NCBI RefSeq assembly: GCF_003116015.1
Contig: NZ_LGQZ01000013.1
Location: 62,001-126,000, forward strand
Origin: Azospirillum sp. TSO22-1
Lineage (GTDB): Bacteria; Pseudomonadota; Alphaproteobacteria; Azospirillales; Azospirillaceae
Direction of reading: 5' to 3'
DNA length: 64,000 nt
A program made the translations under genes and the position numbers. A model generated the notes under the pieces. It saw nothing but the letters and a program-made list of their open reading frames with translations. It made no database searches and was not told the DNA's origin. Positions 9,504-18,217 of the stretch are shown one piece after another (within the stretch, counting starts at the first letter, position 1; every line of letters starts with the position of its first letter).

Positions 9504-10475
9504 ATGCCCGCCCCTCGCTTCGCCCTGCTCGCGCTTCTCGGAACGCTGCTGACCTCCCCTGCCCTGGCGGCGGATGTGAAGGTCTACGAAGTGCCGAAGG
9601 GTGCGCACCCGCACGACGTGGCGCCGGCGCCGGACGGCAGCGTCTGGTACACCGCGCAGCACCAGGGGGCACTCGGCATCCTCGACCCGAAGACCGGGCA
9701 GGTGCGGCAGGTCAAGCTCGGCGAGGGCTCGGCGCCGCATGGGGTCATCGCCGGGCCGGACGGCGCCGCCTGGATCACCGACAGCGGCCAGAACGCCATC
9801 GTCCGCTACCACCCGAGGACGCAGAAGGTCGACGTCTGGAAGCTGCCCAAGGACGCCGGCACCGCCAACCTCAACACCTGCGCGTTCGACGGCAAGGGCG
9901 TGCTGTGGTTCACCGGGCAGAACGGCGTCTACGGCAGTCTCGACCCGAAGACTGGGGGTCTGCGGGTCTTCAAGGCGCCGAAGGGCCGCGGCCCCTACGG
10001 CATCACCGCGACTCCGGACGGCACCGTCTATTACGTCTCGCTCGCCGGCAGCTATCTGGCGCGCATCGACTCCGCCACCGGCGCCGCGACGGTGATCGAG
10101 CCGCCGACCGAGGGCCAGGGGGCGCGCCGCGTCTGGTCGGACTCCAAGGGCAACCTGTGGATCAGCGAGTGGAACACCGGCCAGCTCAGCCGCTACACGC
10201 CCTCCAGCGGCACCTGGAAAAGCTGGATGCTGCCCGGCAACGGACCGCGCGCCTACGCGGTGTACGTGGACGAGCGCGACATCGTGTGGGTCAGCGATTT
10301 CGCCGCCAACGCGGTGGTCAGCTTCGACCCGCGCAGCGAGACCTTCACCGGCAGCGTCCCCGGCTCCGGCCGCGAGGCGGACGTGCGGCAGATCCTCGGC
10401 CGCCCGGGCGAGGTGTGGCTGCCCGAATCCGGCACCGACCGCCTGATGGTGGTCCGCACGGCGCCGGCCGGATAA
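9504..10475 (+). CDS. Secreted Vgb-like beta-propeller protein (streptogramin-lyase-like)
   Basis: The 323-residue product starts with a clear signal peptide cleaved after about residue 23 (TSPALAA), then six to seven repeats of the kind [44 protein letters not shown] and [11 protein letters not shown], which are blades of a Vgb/NHL-like propeller. Virginiamycin B lyase itself has this fold, but many relatives are not antibiotic lyases and the substrate cannot be told from sequence; a periplasmic sugar-lactone or binding role is equally possible. The ATG at 9504 has GGAGG 7 nt upstream, and further upstream in-frame starts would bury the signal peptide. It is divergent from rpsB and precedes an unknown gene by 65 nt. 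Confidence 0.85.
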   Translation: MPAPRFALLALLGTLLTSPALAADVKVYEVPKGAHPHDVAPAPDGSVWYTAQHQGALGILDPKTGQVRQVKLGEGSAPHGVIAGPDGAAWITDSGQNAIVRYHPRTQKVDVWKLPKDAGTANLNTCAFDGKGVLWFTGQNGVYGSLDPKTGGLRVFKAPKGRGPYGITATPDGTVYYVSLAGSYLARIDSATGAATVIEPPTEGQGARRVWSDSKGNLWISEWNTGQLSRYTPSSGTWKSWMLPGNGPRAYAVYVDERDIVWVSDFAANAVVSFDPRSETFTGSVPGSGREADVRQILGRPGEVWLPESGTDRLMVVRTAPAG

Positions 10476-10540
10476 AGATCGTTACCAAGCGTTCAGACGT
10501 TCATGTCAGGATGGGCTGACTTTCCGGGAGGATCACCATC

Positions 10541-10921
10541 ATGACGTCCAAGATCGTCGGCGAATATTCGAAGGGCAAGGTGGACAAGTTACTGACGCCG
10601 GAGATCGCCGATATTGCGATGCAGCATCGCGTGCGGCACTTCCTGGAGAACCTGGAGGCGGCGATCCTCGAGGCCAACTGCCAGGTCATGGGACAGGCGA
10701 TCCCGCACCTGAATCAAGAGGCGTTCCTGAAGGTCGCCGTGCGGGTGGCCGAACTGCGCGCCGACTACATCAAGTTCGGCCTCCAGGTCGCCGAGCACCG
10801 CCACCCCGATCCGGATTCGGTCACCAAGCTGGAGGCGTTGCGCAAGGCCTACGAGGAGATGGTGCACGTCTTCGAGGCGGCCGAGCGGGTGATCGAGCGC
10901 GGGTACGTGAAGCTGGGGTGA
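10541..10921 (+). CDS. Unknown helical protein, 126 residues
   Basis: I do not recognise this gene. It has GGGAGG about 9 nt before the ATG at 10541 and strong codon bias, so it is probably real. The product is soluble, without a signal peptide or membrane segment, and mostly predicted helix (for example HRVRHFLENLEAAILEANCQV and LRKAYEEMVHVFEAAERVIE), with one Cys. It ends 12 nt before the dnaE stop on the opposite strand. Confidence 0.75.
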   Translation: MTSKIVGEYSKGKVDKLLTPEIADIAMQHRVRHFLENLEAAILEANCQVMGQAIPHLNQEAFLKVAVRVAELRADYIKFGLQVAEHRHPDPDSVTKLEALRKAYEEMVHVFEAAERVIERGYVKLG

Positions 10922-10933
10922 GCGTCCCGTCCG

Positions 10934-13900
10934 TCACAGCTCCACCACCTCGATCACGCCCTGCACCGCCTTCAGCGCGGCGCGGCTCTGCGCGGTGATG
11001 TGGTACATGCCGGGCAGCTGGATCTCGACCTCCTTCAGCGGCTCGATCTCGACCAGCACGTGGATGCGGCCACGCCCCCGCTGCAGGCGTTCCAGCATGC
11101 CCTTGAGGTTCGCCACCGGGCGGTCGTCGCGCACCACCACCTTCAAGCCCTCGGAGACCGAGGCCACCGCCTCCTCCAGCGGCTTGATCTCCTGGCAGGT
11201 CAGGCGGACCTCCTCGCCGTTGCGCTGGGCATCGACGGTCAGCAGCACCGGCCGCCCCGGCTCCAGCAGGTCGCGGCTGCCGGACAGCACCTCGGAGAAC
11301 AGCGTCACCTCGTAGCCGCCGGTGGAGTCCGACAGCTCGACGAAGGCGAAGCGGTTGCCGGACTTGGCGGTCTTCTCCTTCTTCGAGACCACGATGCCCG
11401 CCATCTTGTAGCGGGTCGAGCCGCCGCGGCTCATCGCCTGGTTCAGTTCCGCCGACTTCACCACCTTCATCCGCCCCAGCGGCCCGGCGAAGGCGTCGAG
11501 CGGGTGGGCCGAGAGATAGAAGCCGATCGAGGAGAACTCGTGCTTCAGCTTCTCCAGCGGCTCCCAGTCGGAAACCTTCGGCAGGTCAGGCTCCTTGAGG
11601 CCGCCGCCGGCGCCGCCGAACAGGTTGCCGATGCCACTGTCGCGCTCCGCCGCCTCGGCCTGGGCGTAACGGATCAGCGTCTCAAGGGCGGCGTGCACCT
11701 GGGCGCGGTTCGGGTTGATGCCGTCGAAGGCGCCGGCGCAGGTCAGGTTCTCCAGCTGGCGCTTGTTGATGGTCTTGAGGTCGAGGCGGCGGGCGAAGTC
11801 GAACAGGCTCCTGTACGGGCCGTTCTTCTGCCGCTCCTCCACCACCGCCTTCATGGCCGGCAGGCCGACGCCCTTCACCGCGGCGAGCGCATAGCGCACC
11901 GCCTTCTCGCCGCCGCCCACATCCTCCACCGAGAAGATCGCCGAGGACCGGTTGATGTCCGGCGACAGCAGCTTGATCCGCAGCCGCCCCAACTCCTGCC
12001 GGAAGACGTTCAGCTTGTCGGTGTTGCCGAGGTCGAGCGTCATCGACGCCGCCATGAACTCGACCGGGTAGTTCGCCTTCAGGTACGCCGTGTGGTAGGC
12101 GACCAGCGCGTAGGCCGCCGCGTGGCTCTTGTTGAAGCCGTAGCCGGCGAACTTGGCCACCTGATCGAAGATCATGCTGGCCTGGTCGCCGTCGACGTCG
12201 TTCTTGATGGCCCCCTCGACGAACTTGGCGCGCTCCTTGTCCATCTCCTCCTTGATCTTCTTGCCCATGGCGCGGCGCAGAAGATCGGCGCCGCCCAGCG
12301 AATAGCCGGACAGCACCTGGGCGATCTGCATGACCTGCTCCTGGTAGATCATGATCCCGAAGGTCTCCTTCAGGATCGGTTCCAGGGCCGGGTTCATGTA
12401 GTCGGGCGGCTCCTCCCTGTTCTTGACCTTGATGTATTTCGGGATGTTGTCCATCGGGCCGGGACGGTAGAGCGACACCAGCGCGATGATGTCCTCCAGC
12501 CGGTTCGGCTTGAGCCGCCGCAGCACGTCGCGCATGCCCGAGCTTTCGAGCTGGAACACGCCGGTCGATTCCGCCCGGCCGAGGATCTCGTAGCTCCGCA
12601 AATCGTCCAACGGAACGGTGGTGAGGTCCGGCTTCTCCGGGATCAGGTCCACCGCGGTCTTCAGCACCGTCAGCGTCTTCAGGCCGAGGAAGTCGAACTT
12701 CACCAGGCCGGCCTGCTCGACGTACTTCATGTTGAACTGGGTGACCGGCATGTCCGAGCGCGGGTCTCGGTACAGCGGCACCAGTTCGTCGAGCGGCCGG
12801 TCGCCGATCACCACGCCGGCGGCGTGGGTCGAGGCGTGGCGGAACAGGCCCTCCAGCTTCAGCGCCATGTTGATGAGGCGCGCCACCGTCTCGTCGCCGT
12901 CGCGCGCGGCGCGCAGCATCTCCTCGGTGTCGAGTGCCTGCTGCAGCGTGACGGGGTTGGCCGGGTTGTTCGGCACCATCTTGCAGATCTTGTCGACCTG
13001 CCCGTAGGGCATCTGCAGCACGCGGCCGACGTCGCGCAGCACGGCGCGCGCCTGCAGCTTACCGAAGGTGATGATCTGAGCGACGCGGTCGTAGCCGTAC
13101 TTGTCCTGGACGTAGCGGATCACCTCTTCGCGGCGGTCCTGGCAGAAGTCCACGTCGAAGTCGGGCATCGACACGCGTTCGGGATTCAGGAAGCGCTCGA
13201 ACAGCAGGCCGAAGCGCAGCGGGTCGAGGTCGGTGATGGTCAGCGCCCACGCGACCACCGAGCCGGCGCCCGAACCGCGGCCCGGCCCGACCGGAATGTC
13301 GTGCTCCTTCGCCCACTTGATGAAGTCCGACACGATCAGGAAGTAGCCGGGGAACTTCATCTTGATGATGACGTCCAGCTCGAATTCCAGGCGCTCGAAG
13401 TAGGTCCTGCGGGTCTCCTCGCGCTGCTCCGGCGTCATGTCGGGGGTGTAGACGACCTTCTCCAGCCGCATCTCCAGGCCCTCGCGGGACTGGGCGCGCA
13501 GTTCCTCGTCCTCGGTGCGGCTCGCCTCGGTCGGGAAGGCCGGCAGGATGGGCTTGATCGGTTTCAGCAGGAACGAGCAGCGCTTGGCGATGGCGACGGT
13601 GTTGTCCACCGCCTCCGGCAGGTCGGCGAACAGCAGCCGCATCTCCTCCGCCGACTTGAAGCGGTGGTCGGGGGTGACGCGGCGGCGGTCGTCCTGGCTG
13701 ATGTAGGCGCCCTCGGCGATGCACAGCAGCGCGTCGTGCGCCTCGTGCATGTCCGCGGTCGTGAAGTAGCAGTCGTTGGTCGCCACCAGCGGCAGGCCGT
13801 GCGCGAAGGCGAGGTCGACGAGCGCCGGCTCGATGGCGTCCTCGACGGCCGTGAAGTGGCCGCCGTGGCGCTGCAGCTCGACGTACAGCCGGCCGGGGAA

Positions 13901-14416
13901 CAGGCCCTTCAGCCGCTCCAGCACCTCCAGCGCAAGCTCCTTCTGCCCCTCGCCGAGCAGCCGGCCGACGCTGCCCTGCGGACCGCCGGTCAGCGCGATC
14001 AGGCCCTCCGAGTGGCCCTCCAGAGCCTCCAGCGTCACCTGCGGGCCGGCCATCGGGTCCGACTCCAGGAACGCCTTGGACACCAGCTTCATCAGGTTGC
14101 CATAGCCGTCCTGGTTCTGGCACAGCAGCACCAGCTGGTCCGGCTGCGCCGCGCCCTTGCCGGGCAGGCCGGGCTTGGCGTTGGCCGGGCCGACCCGGGT
14201 GATGCCGAGCACCGTGCCGATGACCGGCTGCACGCCGACGTCCGACGCGGCCAGCGCGAACTCCAGCGCGCCGAACAGGTTGCCGGTGTCGGTGACCGCC
14301 ACCGCGGGCATGTGCTGCTTCGCGCAGAGCTTGACCAGCTCCTTGACCTTGATGGCGCCCTCCGACAGCGAGTAGGCGGAGTGGACGCGCAGGTGGACGA
14401 AGTCGGCGTGCGGCAT
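10934..14416 (-). CDS. dnaE: DNA polymerase III subunit alpha
   Basis: DnaE is the replicative polymerase catalytic subunit. The 1160-residue protein begins with a PHP domain (FVHLRVHSAYSLSEGAIK), continues with the polymerase core where D419 and D421 in PDFDVDF and D575 in FDFLGLKTL are the expected metal-binding triad, and has a helix-hairpin-helix and an OB-fold near residues 980-1070 (YKMAGIVVSKKEKTAKSGNRFAFVEL). Length is normal for DnaE1. I chose the ATG at 14416; a TTG at 14425 would add three residues. In many alphaproteobacteria dnaE follows lolD directly; here about 4.7 kb of accessory genes intervene. Confidence 0.97.
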   Translation of the reverse strand: MPHADFVHLRVHSAYSLSEGAIKVKELVKLCAKQHMPAVAVTDTGNLFGALEFALAASDVGVQPVIGTVLGITRVGPANAKPGLPGKGAAQPDQLVLLCQNQDGYGNLMKLVSKAFLESDPMAGPQVTLEALEGHSEGLIALTGGPQGSVGRLLGEGQKELALEVLERLKGLFPGRLYVELQRHGGHFTAVEDAIEPALVDLAFAHGLPLVATNDCYFTTADMHEAHDALLCIAEGAYISQDDRRRVTPDHRFKSAEEMRLLFADLPEAVDNTVAIAKRCSFLLKPIKPILPAFPTEASRTEDEELRAQSREGLEMRLEKVVYTPDMTPEQREETRRTYFERLEFELDVIIKMKFPGYFLIVSDFIKWAKEHDIPVGPGRGSGAGSVVAWALTITDLDPLRFGLLFERFLNPERVSMPDFDVDFCQDRREEVIRYVQDKYGYDRVAQIITFGKLQARAVLRDVGRVLQMPYGQVDKICKMVPNNPANPVTLQQALDTEEMLRAARDGDETVARLINMALKLEGLFRHASTHAAGVVIGDRPLDELVPLYRDPRSDMPVTQFNMKYVEQAGLVKFDFLGLKTLTVLKTAVDLIPEKPDLTTVPLDDLRSYEILGRAESTGVFQLESSGMRDVLRRLKPNRLEDIIALVSLYRPGPMDNIPKYIKVKNREEPPDYMNPALEPILKETFGIMIYQEQVMQIAQVLSGYSLGGADLLRRAMGKKIKEEMDKERAKFVEGAIKNDVDGDQASMIFDQVAKFAGYGFNKSHAAAYALVAYHTAYLKANYPVEFMAASMTLDLGNTDKLNVFRQELGRLRIKLLSPDINRSSAIFSVEDVGGGEKAVRYALAAVKGVGLPAMKAVVEERQKNGPYRSLFDFARRLDLKTINKRQLENLTCAGAFDGINPNRAQVHAALETLIRYAQAEAAERDSGIGNLFGGAGGGLKEPDLPKVSDWEPLEKLKHEFSSIGFYLSAHPLDAFAGPLGRMKVVKSAELNQAMSRGGSTRYKMAGIVVSKKEKTAKSGNRFAFVELSDSTGGYEVTLFSEVLSGSRDLLEPGRPVLLTVDAQRNGEEVRLTCQEIKPLEEAVASVSEGLKVVVRDDRPVANLKGMLERLQRGRGRIHVLVEIEPLKEVEIQLPGMYHITAQSRAALKAVQGVIEVVEL

Positions 14417-14529
14417 GGTGTCCAATACGGGATCGGGGATCGGGCGCGAGCATGTCGCACTTTCGCCGAAATTGCACGGGTGATATCAGGGACCCTGGCC
14501 CCGTCGAAGGGGTCGCCCGAGGAGCCCGC

Positions 14530-15099
14530 ATGCGTCGCCCCCGCGTCCATCTCGCCTTCCTGGCCCTTGCCCTGCTGGCCGCCTGCCAGACCTCCGAAAA
14601 TTCCCGCGTCACCTACGGCGGCGCGGCAGGCCTCGCAGCGCCGACACTGTCCCCCTCCCCCGGCCGCAAGATCGCCGAGCGCCGCGGCTGGGTGGTCGAG
14701 GCGGTGTCCGGCACCGTCACCGAGCCCGCGCACTGCCGAGTCTCCCGCCCCGGCGACGGCGGCGCGACGCTGAGCTTCCAGGCGGCGCCCGGCAGCTTCT
14801 CGGTGCTGATCGGCACCCCCGACCGGCTGCTGGCGCCCGGCGCCACCTACGACCTGACGCTGGCGTTCGAGGGCGCGGCGCCCGAATCGCACAAGGCGGT
14901 GGCGCTGGATTCCGGCACGCTGCTGGTGCGCATCCAGTCCCTCGACTACGAGGACATCACCGATCCCTACGCCCGCTCCAAGGGGCTGGAGGTGTCGAGT
15001 TCGCGCCTCGGCGGACGCATAGCAGCGTTTCCTCTTGCCGGATCGAACTGGGCGGTGAACGCTCTAGATGAGTGCCGCCGTCTCAACACACGCAACTGA
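14530..15099 (+). CDS. Putative lipoprotein of unknown function, 189 residues
   Basis: The N-terminus is a lipoprotein signal: basic MRRPRVH, hydrophobic core, then LLAAC with the lipidated Cys at about residue 18. The mature part begins QTSENSRVTYGG and contains repeated predicted beta strands (YDLTLAFEG, GTLLVRIQSLDYED), but I recognise no family. The ATG at 14530 has GAGGAG 7 nt upstream; the reading frame is open upstream to 14452, but that extension would place the signal peptide internally. It is divergent from dnaE (113 nt apart) and 6 nt upstream of the EamA gene, so the pair may form an operon. Confidence 0.75.
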   Translation: MRRPRVHLAFLALALLAACQTSENSRVTYGGAAGLAAPTLSPSPGRKIAERRGWVVEAVSGTVTEPAHCRVSRPGDGGATLSFQAAPGSFSVLIGTPDRLLAPGATYDLTLAFEGAAPESHKAVALDSGTLLVRIQSLDYEDITDPYARSKGLEVSSSRLGGRIAAFPLAGSNWAVNALDECRRLNTRN

Positions 15100-15105
15100 G
15101 AGCCC

Positions 15106-16011
15106 ATGCGCCCGCTCCACATCCTCCTCGCCGTCCTGGTGACCGCCGTCTGGGGCTTCAACTTCGTCGCCATCAAGGTGGGGCTGCGCGACTTCCCGCC
15201 GCTCCTGTTCTCCTCGCTGCGCTTCGCGCTGGCGGCGCTGCCGCTGCTGGTGCTGGGCTGGCGCGGCGGTCCGCCGGTGGCGTGGCGCTACGTGCTGGGC
15301 ATCGGCCTCGTGCTGGGCGTGGTGAAGTTCTCGCTGCTGTTCGTCGGCATGGACGTCGGCATGCCCGCCGGCCTGTCATCGCTGGTGCTGCAGAGCCAAG
15401 CCTTCTTCACCGTCCTGTTCGCCGCGCTGGCACTGGGCGACCGGCCGGGCCCGCGGCCGCTGGCCGGCATGGCGGTGGCGTTCGCCGGGATCGGGGTGAT
15501 CGCGCTGGAGATGCCGGCCGGCGATTCGCTGTTCGGCCTGGCGCTGTGCATCGGCGCCGCGGTGGCCTGGGGCGTGGCCAACATCTTCATGAAGCAGGCC
15601 AAGGCGCCCGACCTGTTCCGGCTGATCGTCTGGGTCAGCGTCGTGCCGCCGCTGCCGCTGCTGGCGCTGTCGCTCGCCCTGGAGGGGCCGGAACGGATCG
15701 GCCACGCGCTGACCTCCCTGACGCCGCTGGGCGTCGGGGCGCTGGTCTACATCGCCGCCGGCGCCACCCTGTTCGGCTTCGCCAGCTGGGGTTTCCTGCT
15801 GCGCCACTACCCGACCAGCCTCGTCGCCCCCTTCTCGCTGCTGGTGCCGATCTTCGGCATGAGTTCCAGCGCCCTGCTGCTCGGCGAGGAGTTCAGCCCG
15901 GCCAAGGCGCTGGGCGCCGTGCTGGTGTTCGGCGGGCTGGCGATCACCGTGCTGAAGCTGCCCGGCGGGCAGCCCGCGGCGGCGCAGCCGGTGCCGGTCA
16001 GTCGACGTTGA
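15106..16011 (+). CDS. EamA-family drug/metabolite transporter
   Basis: This 301-residue inner-membrane protein has about ten hydrophobic segments in two EamA repeats. The first repeat opens with VTAVWGFNFVAIKVGLRDFPP, the characteristic first helix of the family, and the second with GAAVAWGVANIFMKQAK near residue 150. Members export amino acids, their metabolites or other small molecules; the substrate is unknown here. It lies 6 nt after the lipoprotein gene and its last 14 nt overlap, tail to tail, with the caspase-like gene on the other strand. Confidence 0.88.
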   Translation: MRPLHILLAVLVTAVWGFNFVAIKVGLRDFPPLLFSSLRFALAALPLLVLGWRGGPPVAWRYVLGIGLVLGVVKFSLLFVGMDVGMPAGLSSLVLQSQAFFTVLFAALALGDRPGPRPLAGMAVAFAGIGVIALEMPAGDSLFGLALCIGAAVAWGVANIFMKQAKAPDLFRLIVWVSVVPPLPLLALSLALEGPERIGHALTSLTPLGVGALVYIAAGATLFGFASWGFLLRHYPTSLVAPFSLLVPIFGMSSSALLLGEEFSPAKALGAVLVFGGLAITVLKLPGGQPAAAQPVPVSRR

Positions 16012-17452
16012 TGACGTTCAGGTCGCGCAGCTTGTCGTTGGTCAGCCGCACCGGCTCGGCGTTCGGGGTGTCGGCGAACAGGGTCAGGTAGCGCAGCGAC
16101 ACCGACATCTCGACCAGATAGCGCGCCACCCGCGCGGCGGTGATGGCGGTGTGCTGCTCGGTGCTCTGGATCACCGCCTTGGCGCCCTCGCCGCCCTGCT
16201 CCTTGATCACCTTCTGCACCACATCGACCAGGGCGGCGTTGCCGCTGGCGGTGGAGAGGTGGACCTCGAACACGGCGTCGGGATCGACTTGGCGAATCAC
16301 CCCGCCCATCAGCACGAAGTTGCAGGCGCTGGCGCACTTGGCGCCCGACGGCACCCGCGTCGCCAGCTTGCGGGCGCGCAGCAGCCGGCCGATCTCCATC
16401 GCCTCCTCGATGACGCCGCCGCCCGAATCGAGCAGTACGCCATCCACCGGACCGGCCTCCTCCAGCGCGGCCACCGTCGTCCGGTAGTCGCCGGGCGTGA
16501 TCGGGCCGGCGATCAGCAGGTAGCGGCCGCGGCCCGCCCGCACCACCTGGAACCTCAGCCGCTTGCCGGACAGATCCTCCTTCGACGGCACCGGCCCCAG
16601 CCCGATCTGCGCCACCTTGGCGCCGCCGCCGCCCCCGCCGCCGCCGGACGGCAGCGCCCCGCCGCCTCCCGACACGCCGGAGAAGCCGTCGCCCGGATCC
16701 ACCGAGGCCATCGCCGGCGCGGTGAAGTAGAAGTCGCCGATCAGCGACGAGGCCTCCCACGGCACCTGCTCGTTGCGGGTCGCGTGCGCGACGTTGATGC
16801 GCACGCGCTTGAAGACGTCCTCGACCTTGATGCCCGGCACCGCCATCGCGTCCAGCAGCTTGGAGGTGTAGAGGCCGTTGCCGCCGGCCGCGCCGTCGCG
16901 CGCCGTCTTGCCCGGCGCGGTGGCGTAGGCGATCAGCGTCCCGGTCGGCGCGTCGATGGCCGCCAGCCCGGCGCCCGCCCCGCTGCGCACGGCGCGTTCG
17001 AACGGGTTGTTGCGGCAGGCGTCGAGGATGATCAGGTTGAGCCGGGTGTTGGCGGAGAGCTGCTGCATCACCGAATCCACGTCGACGGATTCGGAGATGG
17101 CGGAGCTTTCGCTGGTGATCTCGGCATCGACCGGGATCAGGAAGTTGCGGCCGCGCACCTGCATGCCGTGCCCGGCGTAGTAGAACAGCGCCACGCCGTC
17201 GGGGCGCAACCGCTGGCCGAACTGCGAGATCCCCCGGGTCATGGCGCGCAGCCCGACGTTCTCCAGCACCGTCACCTCGAACCCGAGGCTGCGCAGCGAC
17301 TTGGCCACGGCGCGGGCGTCGTTGACGGGGTTGGCCAGCGTGCCGCCGCTGACGTAGGCGGCGTTGCCGATCACCAGCGCCACCCGCGTTTCGGCACGGG
17401 CCGCCATGGGAAGGGCGAGCAGGCAGCACAGGACAAGCAGACGGCGGAGCAT
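15998..17452 (-). CDS. Exported caspase-like (C14) protease fused to a ClpP-like domain
   Basis: The 484-residue product begins with a signal peptide (cleavage near ARA-ET, residue 20). Residues 22-250 are a caspase/metacaspase domain: TRVALVIGNAAY start, YYAGHG with H95, and LDACRNNPF with C146, the expected His-Cys dyad. A Gly-rich linker occupies residues 257-278. The rest (about 295-484) resembles the ClpP/crotonase-like COG3904 family: LLDSGGG at 341-346, CASAC with candidate nucleophile S375, and VHLS with H399. The pairing of two protease folds in one exported chain is unusual. The ATG at 17452 follows GGAGG; upstream extension to 17566 would bury the signal peptide. Substrates and function are unknown; it could equally be a regulatory or scaffolding protein. 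Confidence 0.85.
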   Translation of the reverse strand: MLRRLLVLCCLLALPMAARAETRVALVIGNAAYVSGGTLANPVNDARAVAKSLRSLGFEVTVLENVGLRAMTRGISQFGQRLRPDGVALFYYAGHGMQVRGRNFLIPVDAEITSESSAISESVDVDSVMQQLSANTRLNLIILDACRNNPFERAVRSGAGAGLAAIDAPTGTLIAYATAPGKTARDGAAGGNGLYTSKLLDAMAVPGIKVEDVFKRVRINVAHATRNEQVPWEASSLIGDFYFTAPAMASVDPGDGFSGVSGGGGALPSGGGGGGGGAKVAQIGLGPVPSKEDLSGKRLRFQVVRAGRGRYLLIAGPITPGDYRTTVAALEEAGPVDGVLLDSGGGVIEEAMEIGRLLRARKLATRVPSGAKCASACNFVLMGGVIRQVDPDAVFEVHLSTASGNAALVDVVQKVIKEQGGEGAKAVIQSTEQHTAITAARVARYLVEMSVSLRYLTLFADTPNAEPVRLTNDKLRDLNVINVD

Positions 17453-17666
17453 GGCGCATCCTCCGCATGGACCGGCGCATGGGCCGGATGCGGGCATCCT
17501 AGCAACCGCAAGACCGTCGCAGCACGGCAATGGCGGGGTAGGTCCGCAACCCCGAATGGAGCGCACCAGTCGGTGCGAAGGCCGCTGGGATTACCCCGTT
17601 TCCGGATCTCAAGGCGCGCTCCGCCCAAGCCTACACTGCGCCAGTTCCGCTCCAGGCAGGTGCGCC

Positions 17667-18206
17667 ATGAAGATCGTTCCGGCCGTCGTCCTCGCCACCG
17701 CCTTGTGCCTGAGCGGCTTCAGCCTGGCCGGCTGCCAGACGAACCAGCAGACGGGCGCCCTGGTGGGGACCGCCGGAGGCAGCGCCGTCGGCGCCCTCCT
17801 CGGCAAGTCCCTGGGCCACAGCGGCGGCGCCACGCTGATCGGCGGTCTGGCCGGGGGCGCCGCGGGGTACTTCATCGGCAGTTCCATCGGCCAGTCGCTC
17901 GACGAACGCGACCGCATGCGCGCGCAGACGGCGACCGCGGCGGCGCTCAACGCGCCGCTTCCCGTGAAGGCGTCGAGCCCGTCCGCGGCGCCCCGCCCGG
18001 TCCCAGCGGCGCAGCGCCCCAGCAAGACCTGGACATCGGACCACAAGACCGGTGCCAAGGGCTCCGCCACCGTCACCGCGGTCGAGGCGGCGTCGGACGG
18101 GCGGGAGTGCCGCACCGTCCACGAAGTCGCCTACGTCCAGGGCCGCGAGGTGACACAGGACACCAAGTACTGCCGCAACGCCCAGAACCAGTGGCAGCCC
18201 GCCTGA
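17667..18206 (+). CDS. Glycine-zipper lipoprotein
   Basis: The 179-residue protein has a lipoprotein signal ending in SLAGC (Cys near residue 24), then a Gly-zipper double membrane-spanning segment: GALVGTAGGSAVGALLGK and GGLAGGAAGYFIGSSIG, followed by SLDERDRMRAQ, a text typical of 17-kDa surface-antigen-like lipoproteins. A Pro/Ala-rich linker leads to a C-terminal module with two Cys (RECRTVHEVAYVQGRE and TKYCRN) like that found in related glycine-zipper proteins. It is probably in the outer membrane. The start at 17667 is set by the signal peptide. It converges on the dienelactone hydrolase gene with an 11-nt gap. Confidence 0.82.
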   Translation: MKIVPAVVLATALCLSGFSLAGCQTNQQTGALVGTAGGSAVGALLGKSLGHSGGATLIGGLAGGAAGYFIGSSIGQSLDERDRMRAQTATAAALNAPLPVKASSPSAAPRPVPAAQRPSKTWTSDHKTGAKGSATVTAVEAASDGRECRTVHEVAYVQGREVTQDTKYCRNAQNQWQPA

Positions 18207-18217
18207 TCAGGTCCCGA

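Noticed and set aside
9504..10475. Calling the propeller protein a virginiamycin B lyase and thus a resistance gene
   Set aside because: Only the repeat pattern is visible; the family includes many proteins without lyase activity, and I cannot confirm the catalytic residues by eye.
11000..14773. Very long plus-strand reading frame opposite dnaE
   Set aside because: High GC content creates long open frames opposite real genes. Its product is Arg, His, Gln and Ala-rich without domains, and the minus strand encodes full-length DnaE.
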